A stretch of DNA of 58,794 nucleotides from Actinospica acidithermotolerans (lineage in GTDB: Bacteria; Actinomycetota; Actinomycetes; Streptomycetales; Catenulisporaceae), in the NCBI RefSeq assembly GCF_018139625.1, contig NZ_JAGSOH010000035.1, positions 1 through 58,794 on the forward strand, read 5' to 3'. The notes under the pieces are model-generated. The model made no database searches, was not told the origin of the DNA, and saw only the letters and a list, made by a program, of their open reading frames with translations. Within the stretch, counting starts at the first letter, position 1, and each line of letters opens with the position of its first letter. A program made the translations under genes and the position numbers. Below are positions 19,048 to 28,437 of the stretch, one piece after another.

Positions 19048-22000
19048 CTACCGTACCCGGCCGGGGCCGTCACTCGCAGTGAGCCACAGTCTGATCAGCT
19101 CGAGCAGCTGCCCGGTGACGACCGGCTTCGTCACATACTCGGAGGCGCCGGCCTCGATGGCCTTCTCGCGGTCGCCCTGCATCGCCTTCGCCGTGAGCGC
19201 GATGATCGGCAGGTCGACGAAGCGCTCCATCCGGCGTACGGCGCGCATCGTCGTGTACCCGTCCATCTCGGGCATCATGATGTCCATCAGCACGAGGTCG
19301 ATCCGGTCGGCGCGCTCGAGCATGTCGATCGCCTCAAGGCCGTTCTCCGCGTAACGGACCGTCAGCCCGTGCTGCTCCAGGACGCTGGTGAGCGCGAAGA
19401 CGTTGCGCACGTCGTCGTCCACGACGAGCACCACCTCGCCGTCGAAGCGGCCGGAGTAGCGCGGTGCGCTGTCAGTACCCTGCTGCGGGCGCCGCGCGTC
19501 GGCGCTGCCCGGGCGCCGCGACGCCGACCCCTGCGCGGAGGCCTCCACGGCGGCGCCGTGCGAGTCCGGGTCGCCGGCCAGCACGCGCTGCTCCGGCATC
19601 CGCACCCGCGGCACCGAGATCGCCTGGATCGGCGGCTCCATCGGCAGGTAGAGCGTGAACACCGAGCCGCGGCCGAGCGTGGACTGCACGGTGATCGCGC
19701 CGCCGAGCAGGTGGGCGATCTCCCGGCTGATGGACAGTCCGAGGCCGGTGCCGCCGTGCTTGCGGCTGATCGTGCCGTCCGCCTGCTGGAAGGCCTCGAA
19801 GATGATCCGCAGCTTCTCCTCGGCGATGCCGATGCCGGTGTCGGCGACCTCGAAGGCCACCGCCTTGGGCAGCGTGACCATCTCCTCGCCGTCGCCGACG
19901 TGGATCTGCTCGGCCACCGAGATGCGCAGCTCGACGGTGCCCTCCGCGGTGAACTTGGCCGCGTTGGACAGCAGGTTGCGCAGCACCTGCTGCAGCCGCT
20001 GCTCGTCGGTGTGCAGCTCGGCGGGGGCGCGCGGGTCGAGCCGGACGGCGAAGTCCAGGCCCTTCTCCGCGGTCAGCGGCCGGAAGGTCGCCTCCACGTA
20101 CTCGACCAGCGAGGAGAGCGCTATCGGCGAGGCCTGCACGTCCATCCGGCCCGCCTCGATCTTGGACAGGTCGAGGATGTCGCTGATCAGGCCGAGCAGG
20201 TCGGATCCCGCGCCGTGGATGGTCTCGGCGAACTCGATCTGCTTGACCGTCAGGTTGCCCTCGTTGTTGTCGGAGAGCAGCCGGGCGAGGATCAGCAGGC
20301 TGTTGAGCGGGGTGCGCAGCTCGTGCGACATGTTGGCGAGGAACTCGCTCTTGTACTTGCTGGCCAGGGCGAGCTGGTCGGCGCGCTCCTGCAGCACCCG
20401 GCGGGCCTGCTCGATCTCCGAGTTCTTGACCTCGATGTCCTTGTTCTGCCTGGCCAGCAGCGCGGCCTTCTCGGCGAGCTCGGCGTTCGAGCGGCGCAGC
20501 TCCTCCTGCTGCGACTGCAGCTCCTCGGAGCGCTCCTCGAGCTGGGCGGTGAGCTGCCGGGACTTGCCGAGCAGGTCCTCGGTCACCGAGTTGGCGATGA
20601 TCGTGTTCACCGTGACGCCGACGGACTCCATGATCTGGTTCAGGAAGGCCAGCTGGATCTCGGTGAACTGCTGGAAGGAGGCGATCTCGATGACCGCGAG
20701 CACCTGGTTCTCGAACAGCACCGGGAGCACGATCAGGGAGGCCGGGTCCGCGGAGCCGAGGCCGCTGCCGATCCGCAGGTAGCCGGCGGGCACCTTGCTG
20801 AGCAGGATCTGCTTGCGCTGCGCGGCGACCTGGCCGACCAGGCCCTCGCCGAGCCGGAAGGACTCGCTCTCGCCGTCCGGGGTCAGCGCGGCCCGGCCGT
20901 AGCCGGCCAGCATCCGCAGCCGGTCGCCCTCGAGCAGGTAGAACGCGCCGTGCTGGGCGTTGACCACCGGGGTGAGCTCGGCCATGATCAGCTGGGCCAC
21001 GGCCAGCGGGTCGCGCTGGCCCTGCATCAGGCTGCTGATGCGGGCCAGGTTGCCCTTGAGCCAGTCCTGGTCCTGGTTGCGCCGGGTGGTCTCGCGCAGG
21101 TTGGCGATCATCTTGTTGATGTTGTCCTTGAGCGCGTCCACCTCCCCGGACGCGTCGACGTCGATCTGCTGGGTCAGATCGCCCTTGGTCACCGCGGTGG
21201 CCACCTCGGCGATCGCGCGCACCTGGGTGGTCAGGTTCCCGGCGAGCTGGTTGACCGACTCGGTCAGCCGCTGCCAGGTGCCGGCCACGCCGGGCACGGT
21301 CGCCTGGCCGCCGAGCTGGCCCTTCGTGCCGACCTCGTGCGCGACCCGGGTGACCTCGGAGGCGAACGCGGAGAGCTGGTCGACCATCGTGTTGATGGTG
21401 TTCTTCAGCTCCAGGATCTCGCCGCGCACGTCCACGTCGATCTTCTTGGACAGGTCGCCGCGGGCCACGGCCGTGGTCACCATCGCGATGTTGCGGACCT
21501 GGCCGGTCAGGTTGTTCGCCATGACGTTGACGGTGTCGGTCAGGTCCTTCCAGGTGCCGGCCACGCCGGGGACCTTGGCCTGGCCGCCCAGCTGGCCCTC
21601 GGTGCCCACCTCGCGCGCGACCCGGGTCACCTCGTCCGCGAAGGCGGAGAGCTGGTCCACCATCGCGTTGATCGTGTTCTTCAGCTCCAGGACCTCGCCG
21701 CGCGCGTCGACGTCGATCTTCTCGGACAGGTCGCCGCGCGCGACGGCGATGGCGACCTGCGCGATGCCCCGCACCTGGGTCGTCAGGTTCGAGGCCATGA
21801 CGTTGACCGTGTCGGTCAGGTCCTTCCAGATGCCGGCGACGCCGCGCACGTGCGCCTGGCCGCCCAGCTGGCCGTCGGTACCGACCTCGCGCGCGACCCG
21901 GGTGACCTCGTCGGCGAACGCGGAGAGCTGGTCCACCATCGTGTTGACGGTGTCCTTCAGCTGGAGGATCTCGCCGCGCGCGTCGACGGTGATCTTCTGC

Positions 22001-23553
22001 GACAGGTCGCCCTGCGCCACCGCGGTCGTGACCAGCGCGATGTTACGCACCTGGCTGGTCAGGTTCGACGCCATCGAGTTCACCGAGATGGTGAGCTCCT
22101 CCCACACGCCCGCGACGCCCGGCACGGTCGCCTGGCCGCCGAGCTGCCCTTCCGTGCCCACCTCCCGGGCGACCCGGGTGACCTCGTCGGCGAACGCGGA
22201 GAGCTGGTCCACCATCGCGTTGACGGTCTTCTTCAGCTCGAGGACCTCGCCGCTCGCGTCGACGTCGATCTTCTTGGACAGGTCGCCCTGCGCCACCGCG
22301 GTCGTGACCAGCGCGATGTTCCGCACCTGGCTGGTCAGGTTCGACGCCATGCTGTTGACGGAGTTCGTCAGGTCCTTCCACGTGCCGCCCACGCCGGGGA
22401 CCCAGGCCTGGCCGCCGAGGCGGCCCTCGGTGCCGACCTCGCGCGCGACCCGGGTGACCTCGTCGGCGAAGGTGGAGAGCTGGTCGACCATCGAGTTGAT
22501 GGTCTCCTTGAGGTCCAGCATCTCGCCGGCGACCTCGACGGTGATCTTCTGCGACAGGTCGCCCTCGGCGACGGCGGTGGTGACGCCGGCTATGTCGCGC
22601 ACCTGGGCGGTCAGGTTCAGCGCCATCGAGTTGACCGAGTTCGTCAGGTCCTTCCACGTGCCGTCGGCGCCGGGCACCTCGGCCTGGCCGCCGAGGCGGC
22701 CCTCGGTGCCGAGCTCGCGGGTGACCCGGATGACCTCGGACGCGAAGCCGGAGAGCTGGTCGACCATCGAGTTGATGGTGGTCTTGAGCTCCTCCATGAC
22801 GCCCGCGGCCGGCCCCTCGACCTTGCGCGACAGGTCGCCGCCGGCGACCGCCGTGGTGACCCGCAGCAGCTCGTGCACCTGCGCGCCGAGCCGGGCCCAG
22901 GTCTGCTCCATCGAGCCGATCAGGGTGGACCACTCGCCGGGGAACTGGCCGGCCCGCGGCCCCTCGGAGGCGGGGGCGTCCGGGCGCCCGGCGAACTGGC
23001 CGGGCCCGGTCTGCTCCCCCGCGACCTGCCGGGTCATCCACTCGATCGCCTCGTGCAGCCGCAGCTGCTGGGCTGTGAGCCTGTTCACACCGCGCACGTG
23101 CCGCAGCACGTCCCCGCGCAGCGTGCGGCCGTCGACCTGGTGGTCCACCGGGACGGCCGCGGCCTCGCGCAGCTTGCCCTCGGCGAGCATCTCGACGACC
23201 TGGCTGGTCTCCTGGATCGGCAGCACCAGGTTGTCCAGCATCCCGTTCACCGATTCGACGGTGCGCTGCCAGGAGCCGCCGCCGGGCCCGGGCGCGACGC
23301 GCGCGCCGAGCCTGCCGTCGCGGCCGACCGCCTTGGAGACCCGGCCGAGCTCGGCGTGCAGGGCCTGCTCGCGGTCCACGATCTCGTTGACCACGGCCGC
23401 GATCTGCGCGATCGGCGAGCCGGGCCGCACGTCGAGGCGCCGGCGCAGGTCGCCGTCCCGGACGGAACGCAGGGTGCGCAGCGCCTCGGCCAGTTCGGCC
23501 GCGGTCGCCTCGTCCACCGCCGCATCTGCCATGGTCGTCGGGCGCTGCGTCAT
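19048..23553 (-). CDS. osaA: hybrid sensor histidine kinase OsaA with multi-HAMP array
   Basis: Soluble hybrid kinase of the NIK1/OsaA type, linked in Streptomyces to osmotic adaptation. 1501 residues, no transmembrane segment. Order: a degenerate HAMP-like part (~20-170); six 92-residue HAMP units from ~226 to ~777 (each with VTTAVAxGDLSxKI... and [18 protein letters not shown]); a partial seventh; a GAF domain (~850-1010); a coiled coil; HisKA with phospho-His in [15 protein letters not shown]; HATPase ([26 protein letters not shown]); and a C-terminal receiver ([33 protein letters not shown]). The ATG at 23553 has AAGGAG at good spacing; a GTG two codons earlier overlaps that site. Divergent from osaC, upstream of osaB. 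Confidence 0.92.
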   Translation of the reverse strand: MTQRPTTMADAAVDEATAAELAEALRTLRSVRDGDLRRRLDVRPGSPIAQIAAVVNEIVDREQALHAELGRVSKAVGRDGRLGARVAPGPGGGSWQRTVESVNGMLDNLVLPIQETSQVVEMLAEGKLREAAAVPVDHQVDGRTLRGDVLRHVRGVNRLTAQQLRLHEAIEWMTRQVAGEQTGPGQFAGRPDAPASEGPRAGQFPGEWSTLIGSMEQTWARLGAQVHELLRVTTAVAGGDLSRKVEGPAAGVMEELKTTINSMVDQLSGFASEVIRVTRELGTEGRLGGQAEVPGADGTWKDLTNSVNSMALNLTAQVRDIAGVTTAVAEGDLSQKITVEVAGEMLDLKETINSMVDQLSTFADEVTRVAREVGTEGRLGGQAWVPGVGGTWKDLTNSVNSMASNLTSQVRNIALVTTAVAQGDLSKKIDVDASGEVLELKKTVNAMVDQLSAFADEVTRVAREVGTEGQLGGQATVPGVAGVWEELTISVNSMASNLTSQVRNIALVTTAVAQGDLSQKITVDARGEILQLKDTVNTMVDQLSAFADEVTRVAREVGTDGQLGGQAHVRGVAGIWKDLTDTVNVMASNLTTQVRGIAQVAIAVARGDLSEKIDVDARGEVLELKNTINAMVDQLSAFADEVTRVAREVGTEGQLGGQAKVPGVAGTWKDLTDTVNVMANNLTGQVRNIAMVTTAVARGDLSKKIDVDVRGEILELKNTINTMVDQLSAFASEVTRVAHEVGTKGQLGGQATVPGVAGTWQRLTESVNQLAGNLTTQVRAIAEVATAVTKGDLTQQIDVDASGEVDALKDNINKMIANLRETTRRNQDQDWLKGNLARISSLMQGQRDPLAVAQLIMAELTPVVNAQHGAFYLLEGDRLRMLAGYGRAALTPDGESESFRLGEGLVGQVAAQRKQILLSKVPAGYLRIGSGLGSADPASLIVLPVLFENQVLAVIEIASFQQFTEIQLAFLNQIMESVGVTVNTIIANSVTEDLLGKSRQLTAQLEERSEELQSQQEELRRSNAELAEKAALLARQNKDIEVKNSEIEQARRVLQERADQLALASKYKSEFLANMSHELRTPLNSLLILARLLSDNNEGNLTVKQIEFAETIHGAGSDLLGLISDILDLSKIEAGRMDVQASPIALSSLVEYVEATFRPLTAEKGLDFAVRLDPRAPAELHTDEQRLQQVLRNLLSNAAKFTAEGTVELRISVAEQIHVGDGEEMVTLPKAVAFEVADTGIGIAEEKLRIIFEAFQQADGTISRKHGGTGLGLSISREIAHLLGGAITVQSTLGRGSVFTLYLPMEPPIQAISVPRVRMPEQRVLAGDPDSHGAAVEASAQGSASRRPGSADARRPQQGTDSAPRYSGRFDGEVVLVVDDDVRNVFALTSVLEQHGLTVRYAENGLEAIDMLERADRIDLVLMDIMMPEMDGYTTMRAVRRMERFVDLPIIALTAKAMQGDREKAIEAGASEYVTKPVVTGQLLELIRLWLTASDGPGRVR
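21223..22878 (-). repeat. six exact-length 276-bp HAMP-coding repeats in osaA
   Basis: From GTG-CAC (22878) to the start of the seventh unit (21222) there are exactly 1656 bp, or six units of 276 bp. Each encodes 92 residues beginning V-R/H-x-I/L and ending with NLTxQ. Units are similar but not identical in protein and DNA. The array is coding and in frame; the constant length suggests expansion by homologous unequal exchange. Confidence 0.9.
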
Positions 23554-23715
23554 CGGCACTCCTTATCGCCCCGGGTGGTGGTCGGGCGAAGTCGTCGTTC
23601 CCCGCTCAGACCGCGGCGGCGCGTGGCCGCGGTAAAGCGTCCGTCCTCGTATCGTATGCCGTTCGGCTGCGCCGTTGTCCGGATTGGATCCGAAATACAG
23701 CGGGCGCATTCGTTC

Positions 23716-23721
23716 TAGACT
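23716..23721 (+). promoter_or_regulatory. -10 element for leaderless osaC
   Basis: TAGACT ends 7 bp before the GTG at 23729 and no ribosome-binding sequence is present, so transcription should begin at or next to the start codon. No clear -35 was identified. Confidence 0.5.
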
Positions 23722-23728
23722 GCACGTC

Positions 23729-25927
23729 GTGAGCCAGTCCCGCGCCGCCCAGTTCGCCGCCGCGCCCGACGCGGCCAACCGGGCGCGCCGTTTCGTCCGG
23801 GAAACCCTGACGGAATGGGGCAAGTCCGCCGATTACGGCCTCGAGACGGTGCTGGACGACGCCCTGCTGCTCACCAGCGAGCTGGTGACCAACGCCGTCG
23901 TGCACGCGGGCACGTCGGCCTCGGTGCACTGCGAGCTTCGGCCCGGCGCCGACGGAGCCCCCGCCGGGATCCGGGTCGAGGTGGCCGACCGGCATCCGAG
24001 CAAGCCCCTGCCCGCGCCCGGAGCGCCGGAAACCACGCCCCCGGGGGCCGAGACAGGTGAAGCGGAGCACGGTTACGGCCTGTATCTGACCACCTACCTC
24101 GCGGACTCGTGGGGTGTGCAGTACTCGCGCGGCGCGAAGCAGGTCTGGTTCGAGCTCCGGCTGCCCGGCGGACCCGCGGGCGCGCCCGACGTGCTGCCCC
24201 CGGTCCCGGCCGCCGAGGCCGCGGACGACCTGCCGCAGTGGGACCCGCACAGCATCGAGGAGCTCGACGAGCACCTGCGCGGCGTGGCCGAGCACATCAG
24301 GAACCTGTTCGAGATGGAGTCCGCGGTGATCCTGCTGGCCCAGGAGGACGCGCCGGGCACGCTGCGGCTGCGCGCCACCGCCGGGCTGCGCGCGGGCTCG
24401 CTGCCCTCGGTGACCCAGTCGCCGAGCGCGGCGAGCCGGATCGACCTGTCCGCGTTCCCGGCCGTCTACCCGGACCTGATCGGCCCCGGCGACCACTCCA
24501 GCGCGCTGCTCGCGGCGCTGGCCGACCTCGGCCTGCGCTCGCTGGCCACGGCGCCGCTGACGGTCGGCGGGCGCACCACGGGGCTGATCGCCGTCGCCGA
24601 CCACGCGCCGGGCCGCTTCGGCGAGCCGGACGCGCTGCGGCTGGCCGCGGAGGCCGAGCGGATCGCGCTGACCGTGGAGACCGCGCGGCTGGCCGAGGCC
24701 GGGCAGAGCCGGCGCGCCGCGCTCTCCTTCCTGGCCGAGGCGGGCGAGCTGCTCGCCGGCTCCCTGGACCCGGAGCGCACGCTCGCGCTGGCCGCGCAGC
24801 TGCTGGTGCCCTCGCTGGCCCGCTGGTGCGCGATCTACCGGCGGGAGGAGACCGGCCGGCCGAAGCCGCCGCTGGTCTGGCACGCCGATGAGGAGCTGCA
24901 CGACGCGCTGGCCGAGGCGGTCAGCGCATCCGGCGAGCCGGCGCCGGGCGTCGACGGCGCGCTGTGGCCGGCGACCGAGGCCGCCGACCTGCGGCCCGGC
25001 GAGCTGCTGGTGCTGCCGTTGGAGGCGCGCGGCCGTCCGCTGGGCACGATCGCGCTGGCCACGGCGCCCGCGGTCGGCTTCGCGCGCGACGCGGCCGACC
25101 TGGCGTGGGACCTGGCCCGGCGGATCTCGGTGACCTACGACGCCGCGCTGTCCTACGCCGAACTGCGACGGACCGCGAACCTGCTGCAGTCCTCGCTGCT
25201 GCCGCCGGAGATCCCGCGCGTCGCGGGCGCCGACATCGCCGTCTTCTACCACCCGGCCGGCCAGGACGGGGCGATCGCGGACCGCTCCTACGAGACGCTG
25301 GTCGGCGGCGACTTCTACGACGTGTTCGAGATCCGGCAGGGCTGCTGGGGCCTGGCGATCGGCGACGTGTGCGGCACCGGCCCGCAGGCGGCCGCCGTCA
25401 CCGGCCTGGCCAGGCACGCGCTGCGGCTGCTGGCCCGCGAGGGGTTGCGGCCCTCGACCGTGCTGCACCGGCTGAACCAGGCGATCCTGGACGAGGGCGA
25501 GCGCGGCCGCTTCCTGACCCTGGCCTACGCCGAGGCCGAGCCGCAGCCGGACGGCTCGCTCAGCCTCGCGCTGATCTGCGCCGGGCATCCGCCGCCGCTG
25601 ATCCTGCGCGCGGACGGCCTGGTCGAGACCTCGGCGTCCTCGCAGCCGCTGCTCGGGGTAATCGATGGCGATCCGGGCTTCCACATAGATACCGTCGTGC
25701 TGCGGCCCGGTGACGCGCTGCTCGGGTACACCGACGGCGCCTCGGAACGGCGGCACGGCGGGCACATGCTCGGCGACGAGGGCCTGGCCCGGATGTTCGC
25801 CGACTGCAAGGCGCTCTCGGCGGCCGGGATCACCGCGCGCATCCAGCGCGGCGTCGAGCGGTTCGGCGACGGGCCGCTCAGCGACGACATGGCGCTGCTG
25901 GCCCTGAAGGCGGCGCCGGCCAGGTAG
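23729..25927 (+). CDS. osaC: OsaC-like anti-sigma kinase / GAF / PP2C phosphatase
   Basis: Partner-switching regulator; S. coelicolor OsaC modulates the stress sigma factor SigB. The 732-residue protein starts with an RsbW-like ATPase domain (residues ~1-150, VLDDALLLTSELVTNAVVHAG and HGYGLYLTTYLADSWGV), followed by GAF-like domains (~190-350 and ~360-500) and a SpoIIE/PP2C phosphatase domain (~505-730) with VGGDFYDVF, LAIGDVCGTGPQAAAVT, CAGHPPPLIL, YTDGASERR and SDDMALLAL carrying metal-binding Asp residues. The GTG at 23729 is picked because a -10 TAGACT lies 7 bp upstream; a longer in-frame extension to 23675 would include that promoter. Divergent from osaA across a 175-bp shared promoter region, so the Osa system is complete here. 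Confidence 0.88.
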   Translation: MSQSRAAQFAAAPDAANRARRFVRETLTEWGKSADYGLETVLDDALLLTSELVTNAVVHAGTSASVHCELRPGADGAPAGIRVEVADRHPSKPLPAPGAPETTPPGAETGEAEHGYGLYLTTYLADSWGVQYSRGAKQVWFELRLPGGPAGAPDVLPPVPAAEAADDLPQWDPHSIEELDEHLRGVAEHIRNLFEMESAVILLAQEDAPGTLRLRATAGLRAGSLPSVTQSPSAASRIDLSAFPAVYPDLIGPGDHSSALLAALADLGLRSLATAPLTVGGRTTGLIAVADHAPGRFGEPDALRLAAEAERIALTVETARLAEAGQSRRAALSFLAEAGELLAGSLDPERTLALAAQLLVPSLARWCAIYRREETGRPKPPLVWHADEELHDALAEAVSASGEPAPGVDGALWPATEAADLRPGELLVLPLEARGRPLGTIALATAPAVGFARDAADLAWDLARRISVTYDAALSYAELRRTANLLQSSLLPPEIPRVAGADIAVFYHPAGQDGAIADRSYETLVGGDFYDVFEIRQGCWGLAIGDVCGTGPQAAAVTGLARHALRLLAREGLRPSTVLHRLNQAILDEGERGRFLTLAYAEAEPQPDGSLSLALICAGHPPPLILRADGLVETSASSQPLLGVIDGDPGFHIDTVVLRPGDALLGYTDGASERRHGGHMLGDEGLARMFADCKALSAAGITARIQRGVERFGDGPLSDDMALLALKAAPAR

Positions 25928-25944
25928 CCGAAGGGAGCTCGACG

Positions 25945-28437
25945 GTGGCGATTCCGGAGCGTCCGTCCGTGGACGGACTGGACGAGAAGTGGTCGAAGGC
26001 CTGGGCGCACGCCGGGATCTACCGCTTCGTGGCGCCGGACTCGCGCGGGCAGGTCTACTCGATCGACACCCCGCCGCCGACGGTCTCCGGCTCGCTGCAC
26101 GTCGGGCACGTGTTCTCGTACACGCACACGGATCTGATCGCGCGCTACCAGCGGATGCGCGGCAGGCGCGTGTTCTACCCGATGGGCTGGGACGACAACG
26201 GCCTGCCCACCGAGCGCCGCGTGCAGAACCACTTCGGCGTTCGCTGCGACCCCTCGCTGCCGTACGACCCGGACTTCGCCGCCGGCCCCGGGACGCAGTC
26301 CGTCTCCCGGCGCAACTTCATCGAGCTCTGCGAAGCGCTGACCGTGGAGGACGAGCGCGCCTTCGAGCACCTGTGGCGGCGGCTCGGGCTGTCCGTGGAC
26401 TGGTCGCGCACGTACACGACGATCGGCGCGCGGGCGCGGAAGGTCGCGCAGACCGGCTTCCTGCGGTTGCTGGCCAAGGGCGAGGCGTACCAGGCCGAGG
26501 CACCGACGATGTGGGACGTGGACTTCCAGACCGCGGTCTCGAACGCGGAGATGGAGGACCGCGAGCGGCCCTCGGCGTATCACCGGCTGCGGTTCACCGT
26601 CGACGGCGCGCCGGTGCTCATCGAGACGACTCGCCCGGAACTGCTACCCGCCTGCGTCGCGCTCGTGGCGCATCCGGACGACGAGCGGTACCGGGGCCTG
26701 TTCGGCAAGGAGGCGACGACGCCGGTGTTCGGCGTGCGCGTGCCGGTGCTCGCGCATCCGCTTGCCCAGCCCGACAAGGGCTCCGGCATCGCGATGGTCT
26801 GCACGTTCGGCGACCAGACCGACATCCAGTGGTGGCGCGAGCTGGGCTTGGCGACGCGGACGATCGTGGGCCGCGACGGCAGGCTGCGGCCGCTCGAATT
26901 CGACTCGCCGACCGCGCAGCAGGCCTACGACCCGCTGGTCGGGATGACGACCAACCAGGCGCGCAAGGCGATCCTCGAGCTGCTGGGGGACACGCAGCCG
27001 CGGCCGATCACGCATCCGGTGAAGTACTACGAGAAGGGCGACCGGCCGCTGGAGATCGTCTCCTCGCGGCAGTGGTTCTTCCGCACGATGGCGCACCGGG
27101 ACGAACTGCTGGCCCGCGGTGCGCAGATCACGTGGCACCCGGCGTTCATGAGGGCGCGTTACGACGACTGGGTGTCCGGCCTGTCCGCGGACTGGCTGAT
27201 CTCCCGCCAGCGCTACTTCGGCGTGCCGTTCCCCCTGTGGTATCCGCTGACCGCCGACGGCGTGCCGGACTACGCGCGGCCGATCCTGCCGGACGAGGCC
27301 GACCTGCCGGTGGACCCGCAGAGCGCCGTGCCCGCCGGCTACACCGAGGCGCAGCGCGACGTGCCGGGCGGCTTCACCGGCGAGCCCGACGTCATGGACA
27401 CCTGGGCCACCTCCTCGCTCACCCCGCAGCTCGCGACCGGCTGGCTCGACGACCCCGCGCTGCACGCGGTGACGTATCCGATGGATCTGCGACCCCAGGC
27501 GCACGAGATCATCCGCACCTGGCTGTTCTCGACCGTCGTGCGTTCGATGCTCGAGGAGGACGCGACGCCGTGGAGGCACGCGGCGATCGCCGGCTGGATC
27601 CTGGACCCGGACCGCAAGAAGATGTCGAAGTCGGTGGGCAATGCCATCACCCCCGAGCACCTGATCGATGAGTTCGGCGCGGACGGCGTGCGCTACTGGG
27701 CCGCCCTCGGCAGGCCCGGCACCGACACCGCATTCGAGCCGCGGCAGATGAAGGTCGGCAGGCGGCTGGCGACCAAGGTGCTGAACGCGGCGAAGTTCGT
27801 CTACGCCTTCGACGAGGCGGCGCCGGGCGCGACGGTCACCGACCCGCTGGACGCGGCCGTCATCGACGCGCTCGGGGCTACGGTCGCGGAGGCAACCAGG
27901 TCGTTCGACGCGTACGAGTACACGGCGGCGTTGACCGCGGCCGAGCGGCTGTTCTGGACCTTCTGCGACGACTACGTGGAATTGGTCAAGGAGCGCGCGT
28001 ACGCCGGCTCCGACTCGGCCCGCCTGACGCTGCGGCTCGTGCTCGGCGGCCTGCTGCGGCTGCTCGCGCCCTTCCTGCCGTACGCGACCGAGGAGGTGTG
28101 GTCCTGGACCCACGAGGGCTCGATCCACACTGCTGGGTGGCCGACGGCGGACGAGTGGGCCCACGTGGCGGGCACGGATGACGTGGCAGGAGCGGCGGGC
28201 GACCGGCGGCTGCTGGACGCGGCGTCGGCCGCGATCGGCGCCGTGCGCAAGGCGAAGACCGAGGCGAAGCTCTCGATGCGCACCGAGGTCGGCTCGGCCG
28301 TGCTCGCCGCTCCCGCCGGGTTCGCCGAGCGGGTCCGCCGCTTCGAGTCCGACCTGCGGGCAGCGGGCCTCCTCGGCGCGATCGAGTACGCCGAGGCGGA
28401 GGACCTGCTCGTGCGGCTGACGACCGAGACGGGCTGA
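25945..28437 (+). CDS. valS: valine-tRNA ligase, compact type
   Basis: Charges tRNA-Val. 830 residues, class I: HIGH-type motif SGSLHVGHVFS near residue 50, editing-domain residues (HRLRFTVDGAPVLIETTRPELLPACVALVAHP), the WDVDFQTAVS region and KMSKS near residue 560 (DPDRKKMSKSVGNA). It ends soon after the anticodon domain, with only a short helical tail in place of the long C-terminal coiled coil of ordinary bacterial ValRS. This is the compact, archaeal/Rickettsia-like ValRS lineage. GTG start at 25945 after AAGGGAG, only 17 bp past osaC, so the two could be cotranscribed. Whether this is the only ValRS or a second copy cannot be judged from the window. Confidence 0.9.
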   Translation: MAIPERPSVDGLDEKWSKAWAHAGIYRFVAPDSRGQVYSIDTPPPTVSGSLHVGHVFSYTHTDLIARYQRMRGRRVFYPMGWDDNGLPTERRVQNHFGVRCDPSLPYDPDFAAGPGTQSVSRRNFIELCEALTVEDERAFEHLWRRLGLSVDWSRTYTTIGARARKVAQTGFLRLLAKGEAYQAEAPTMWDVDFQTAVSNAEMEDRERPSAYHRLRFTVDGAPVLIETTRPELLPACVALVAHPDDERYRGLFGKEATTPVFGVRVPVLAHPLAQPDKGSGIAMVCTFGDQTDIQWWRELGLATRTIVGRDGRLRPLEFDSPTAQQAYDPLVGMTTNQARKAILELLGDTQPRPITHPVKYYEKGDRPLEIVSSRQWFFRTMAHRDELLARGAQITWHPAFMRARYDDWVSGLSADWLISRQRYFGVPFPLWYPLTADGVPDYARPILPDEADLPVDPQSAVPAGYTEAQRDVPGGFTGEPDVMDTWATSSLTPQLATGWLDDPALHAVTYPMDLRPQAHEIIRTWLFSTVVRSMLEEDATPWRHAAIAGWILDPDRKKMSKSVGNAITPEHLIDEFGADGVRYWAALGRPGTDTAFEPRQMKVGRRLATKVLNAAKFVYAFDEAAPGATVTDPLDAAVIDALGATVAEATRSFDAYEYTAALTAAERLFWTFCDDYVELVKERAYAGSDSARLTLRLVLGGLLRLLAPFLPYATEEVWSWTHEGSIHTAGWPTADEWAHVAGTDDVAGAAGDRRLLDAASAAIGAVRKAKTEAKLSMRTEVGSAVLAAPAGFAERVRRFESDLRAAGLLGAIEYAEAEDLLVRLTTETG

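Noticed and set aside
18982-23718. 1578-codon open frame on the plus strand opposite osaA
   Set aside because: Antisense shadow caused by extreme GC at third positions; the product is a low-complexity Asp/Arg/His/Leu mix, while the minus strand encodes a fully recognisable hybrid kinase.
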